A stretch of DNA of 7,414 nt, taken from contig JBDTLT010000260.1 of assembly GCA_039934635.1 (NCBI GenBank), forward strand, positions 1 to 7,414, in the 5' to 3' direction. Position 1 is the stretch's first letter; each line of letters opens with the position of its first letter. Shown one piece after another: positions 6,578-7,414 of this stretch. Position numbers and translations under genes: made by a program. The DNA is from DATLFA01 sp039934635 (lineage in GTDB: Bacteria > Actinomycetota > Acidimicrobiia > Acidimicrobiales > WLNW01). Below the pieces are notes generated by a model. It did not search any database. It was given only the letters and a program-made list of their open reading frames with translations, and was not told the DNA's origin.

Positions 6578-7384
6578 ATGGTCCGTAACTCCAGCGCCAT
6601 GGCCGCGATCAGCACCGGTGAGGAACGCAACACGGACTCCGAATCGCGATCCGTCCTGCGCCGCACGGTCAGCATCGTCGACGCGTTCGATGGTTCGCCG
6701 CGCGTCCTGTCGCTCGCCGAGCTCAGCCACATGACCCGACTCCCGAAGTCGACGGTGCACCGCTACGCCGAGCAGCTCGTCGAGCTCGGGTGGCTCGAGC
6801 GCGAAGTCAACGGTTATCAGGTTGGCATGCGGTTGTTCGAAATCGGTGGCCTGGCCGGAAGGCGCGAGCGCCTCCGGAGCAAGGCCCGCCCGCACCTCCA
6901 AGCGCTCGCCGCATCGTCGCGGATGGCAGTCAATCTCGGTGTCCTCGACCAGACCGATGTCGTGTATCTCGAGCGGATGCTGCTGCGCCAATTCGAGCTG
7001 CCGACGCGTGACGGTGGGCGGATGCCCGCCTACTGCACCGGCATCGGCAAGGCGCTTCTGGCGTTCTCCGACGAGCACGAGGTCGACCGGGCCATCGAGC
7101 GAGGGCTCCAGGCTCGCACCCCGTACACGATCGTCGTCCCGGACGTATTCCGCGCGGAGATTGCGGACATCCGCGAGCGCGGCATCGCGCTCGATCGCGA
7201 GGAGGCGTGCTTGGGCATCTCGTGCGTCGCGACAGCGGTGCGAGGTAGTGGCCGGGCGATCGCTGCCGTGTCGGTAAGCGGCCCGCCGAGCAAGATCGAT
7301 GTCGCAGCGCTGGCACCGGCGGTCCGCAAGACGGCGTCGCACATCTGGTCCGATCTCTTCGCGCACACGTCGACCCGAGGTTGA
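6578..7384 (+). CDS. IclR-family transcriptional regulator
   Basis: 268 residues from ATG 6578. That start has AGGTGA (6567-6572) 5 bases upstream. An in-frame GTG at 6569, which overlaps the preceding stop codon, is a possible alternative start adding three residues. The N-terminal winged helix-turn-helix covers about residues 26-85 (SVLRRTVSIVDAF, LSLAELSHMTRLPKSTVHRY, GYQVGMRLFEIG). The effector-binding domain covers about 95-262, with the family motifs YCTGIGKALLAF and EEACLGISCVATAV. IclR proteins often control aromatic or small-acid catabolism and bind a pathway metabolite. Its start 5 bases after the TauD-family stop implies co-transcription, so it would fall under the same TetR-controlled promoter. 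Its targets are unknown. Confidence 0.92.
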   Translation: MVRNSSAMAAISTGEERNTDSESRSVLRRTVSIVDAFDGSPRVLSLAELSHMTRLPKSTVHRYAEQLVELGWLEREVNGYQVGMRLFEIGGLAGRRERLRSKARPHLQALAASSRMAVNLGVLDQTDVVYLERMLLRQFELPTRDGGRMPAYCTGIGKALLAFSDEHEVDRAIERGLQARTPYTIVVPDVFRAEIADIRERGIALDREEACLGISCVATAVRGSGRAIAAVSVSGPPSKIDVAALAPAVRKTASHIWSDLFAHTSTRG

Positions 7385-7414
7385 ACGAGAGAGTTCTCGC
7401 AGCGGTCGGGTGCC

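Noticed and set aside
1..7414. Mobile elements, CRISPR arrays, tRNA or rRNA genes
   Set aside because: I saw no transposase, no spaced direct repeats, and no structural RNA in the gaps, all of which are under 100 bp.

Overview
The window is high-GC, densely coding DNA with short intergenic gaps, GTG starts and long spurious antisense frames. The protein families and two local regulators fit an actinobacterium such as a mycobacterium/rhodococcus relative or an acidimicrobial lineage. That assignment is inferred from composition and family type; no marker gene is present.

Layout. Positions 1-4902 hold a co-directional block on the + strand. It has the 3' part of a two-component flavin monooxygenase (1-792), a meta-cleavage-product hydrolase (853-1716), a type I extradiol ring-cleavage dioxygenase (1740-2621) and a large type I sulfatase (2623-4902). 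The sulfatase starts one base after the dioxygenase stop codon. A TetR-family repressor (4923-5522, minus strand) converges on the sulfatase. Across a 96-bp divergent promoter region (5523-5618) lies a TauD/TfdA-family Fe(II)/2-oxoglutarate dioxygenase (5619-6572), followed by an IclR-family regulator (6578-7384). A palindromic operator candidate, TAAGCA-N3-TGCTTA, sits in the divergent region.

How it may work together. The first three enzymes form the classic meta-cleavage set: ortho-hydroxylation of a phenol to a catechol, extradiol cleavage, then C-C bond hydrolysis. This is the logic of steroid A/B-ring (HsaA, HsaC, HsaD) and biphenyl (BphC, BphD) degradation. A tightly coupled sulfatase suggests that the natural substrate arrives as an aryl sulfate ester: desulfation frees the phenol, and the rest of the block opens the ring. 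The TauD-family enzyme keeps both family arginines, including the one that binds the sulfonate in taurine dioxygenase. It could therefore add a second, oxidative route for organosulfur substrates, though this is less certain. The flavin reductase partner, the downstream hydratase/aldolase steps and the formylglycine-generating enzyme needed by the sulfatase are not in the window.
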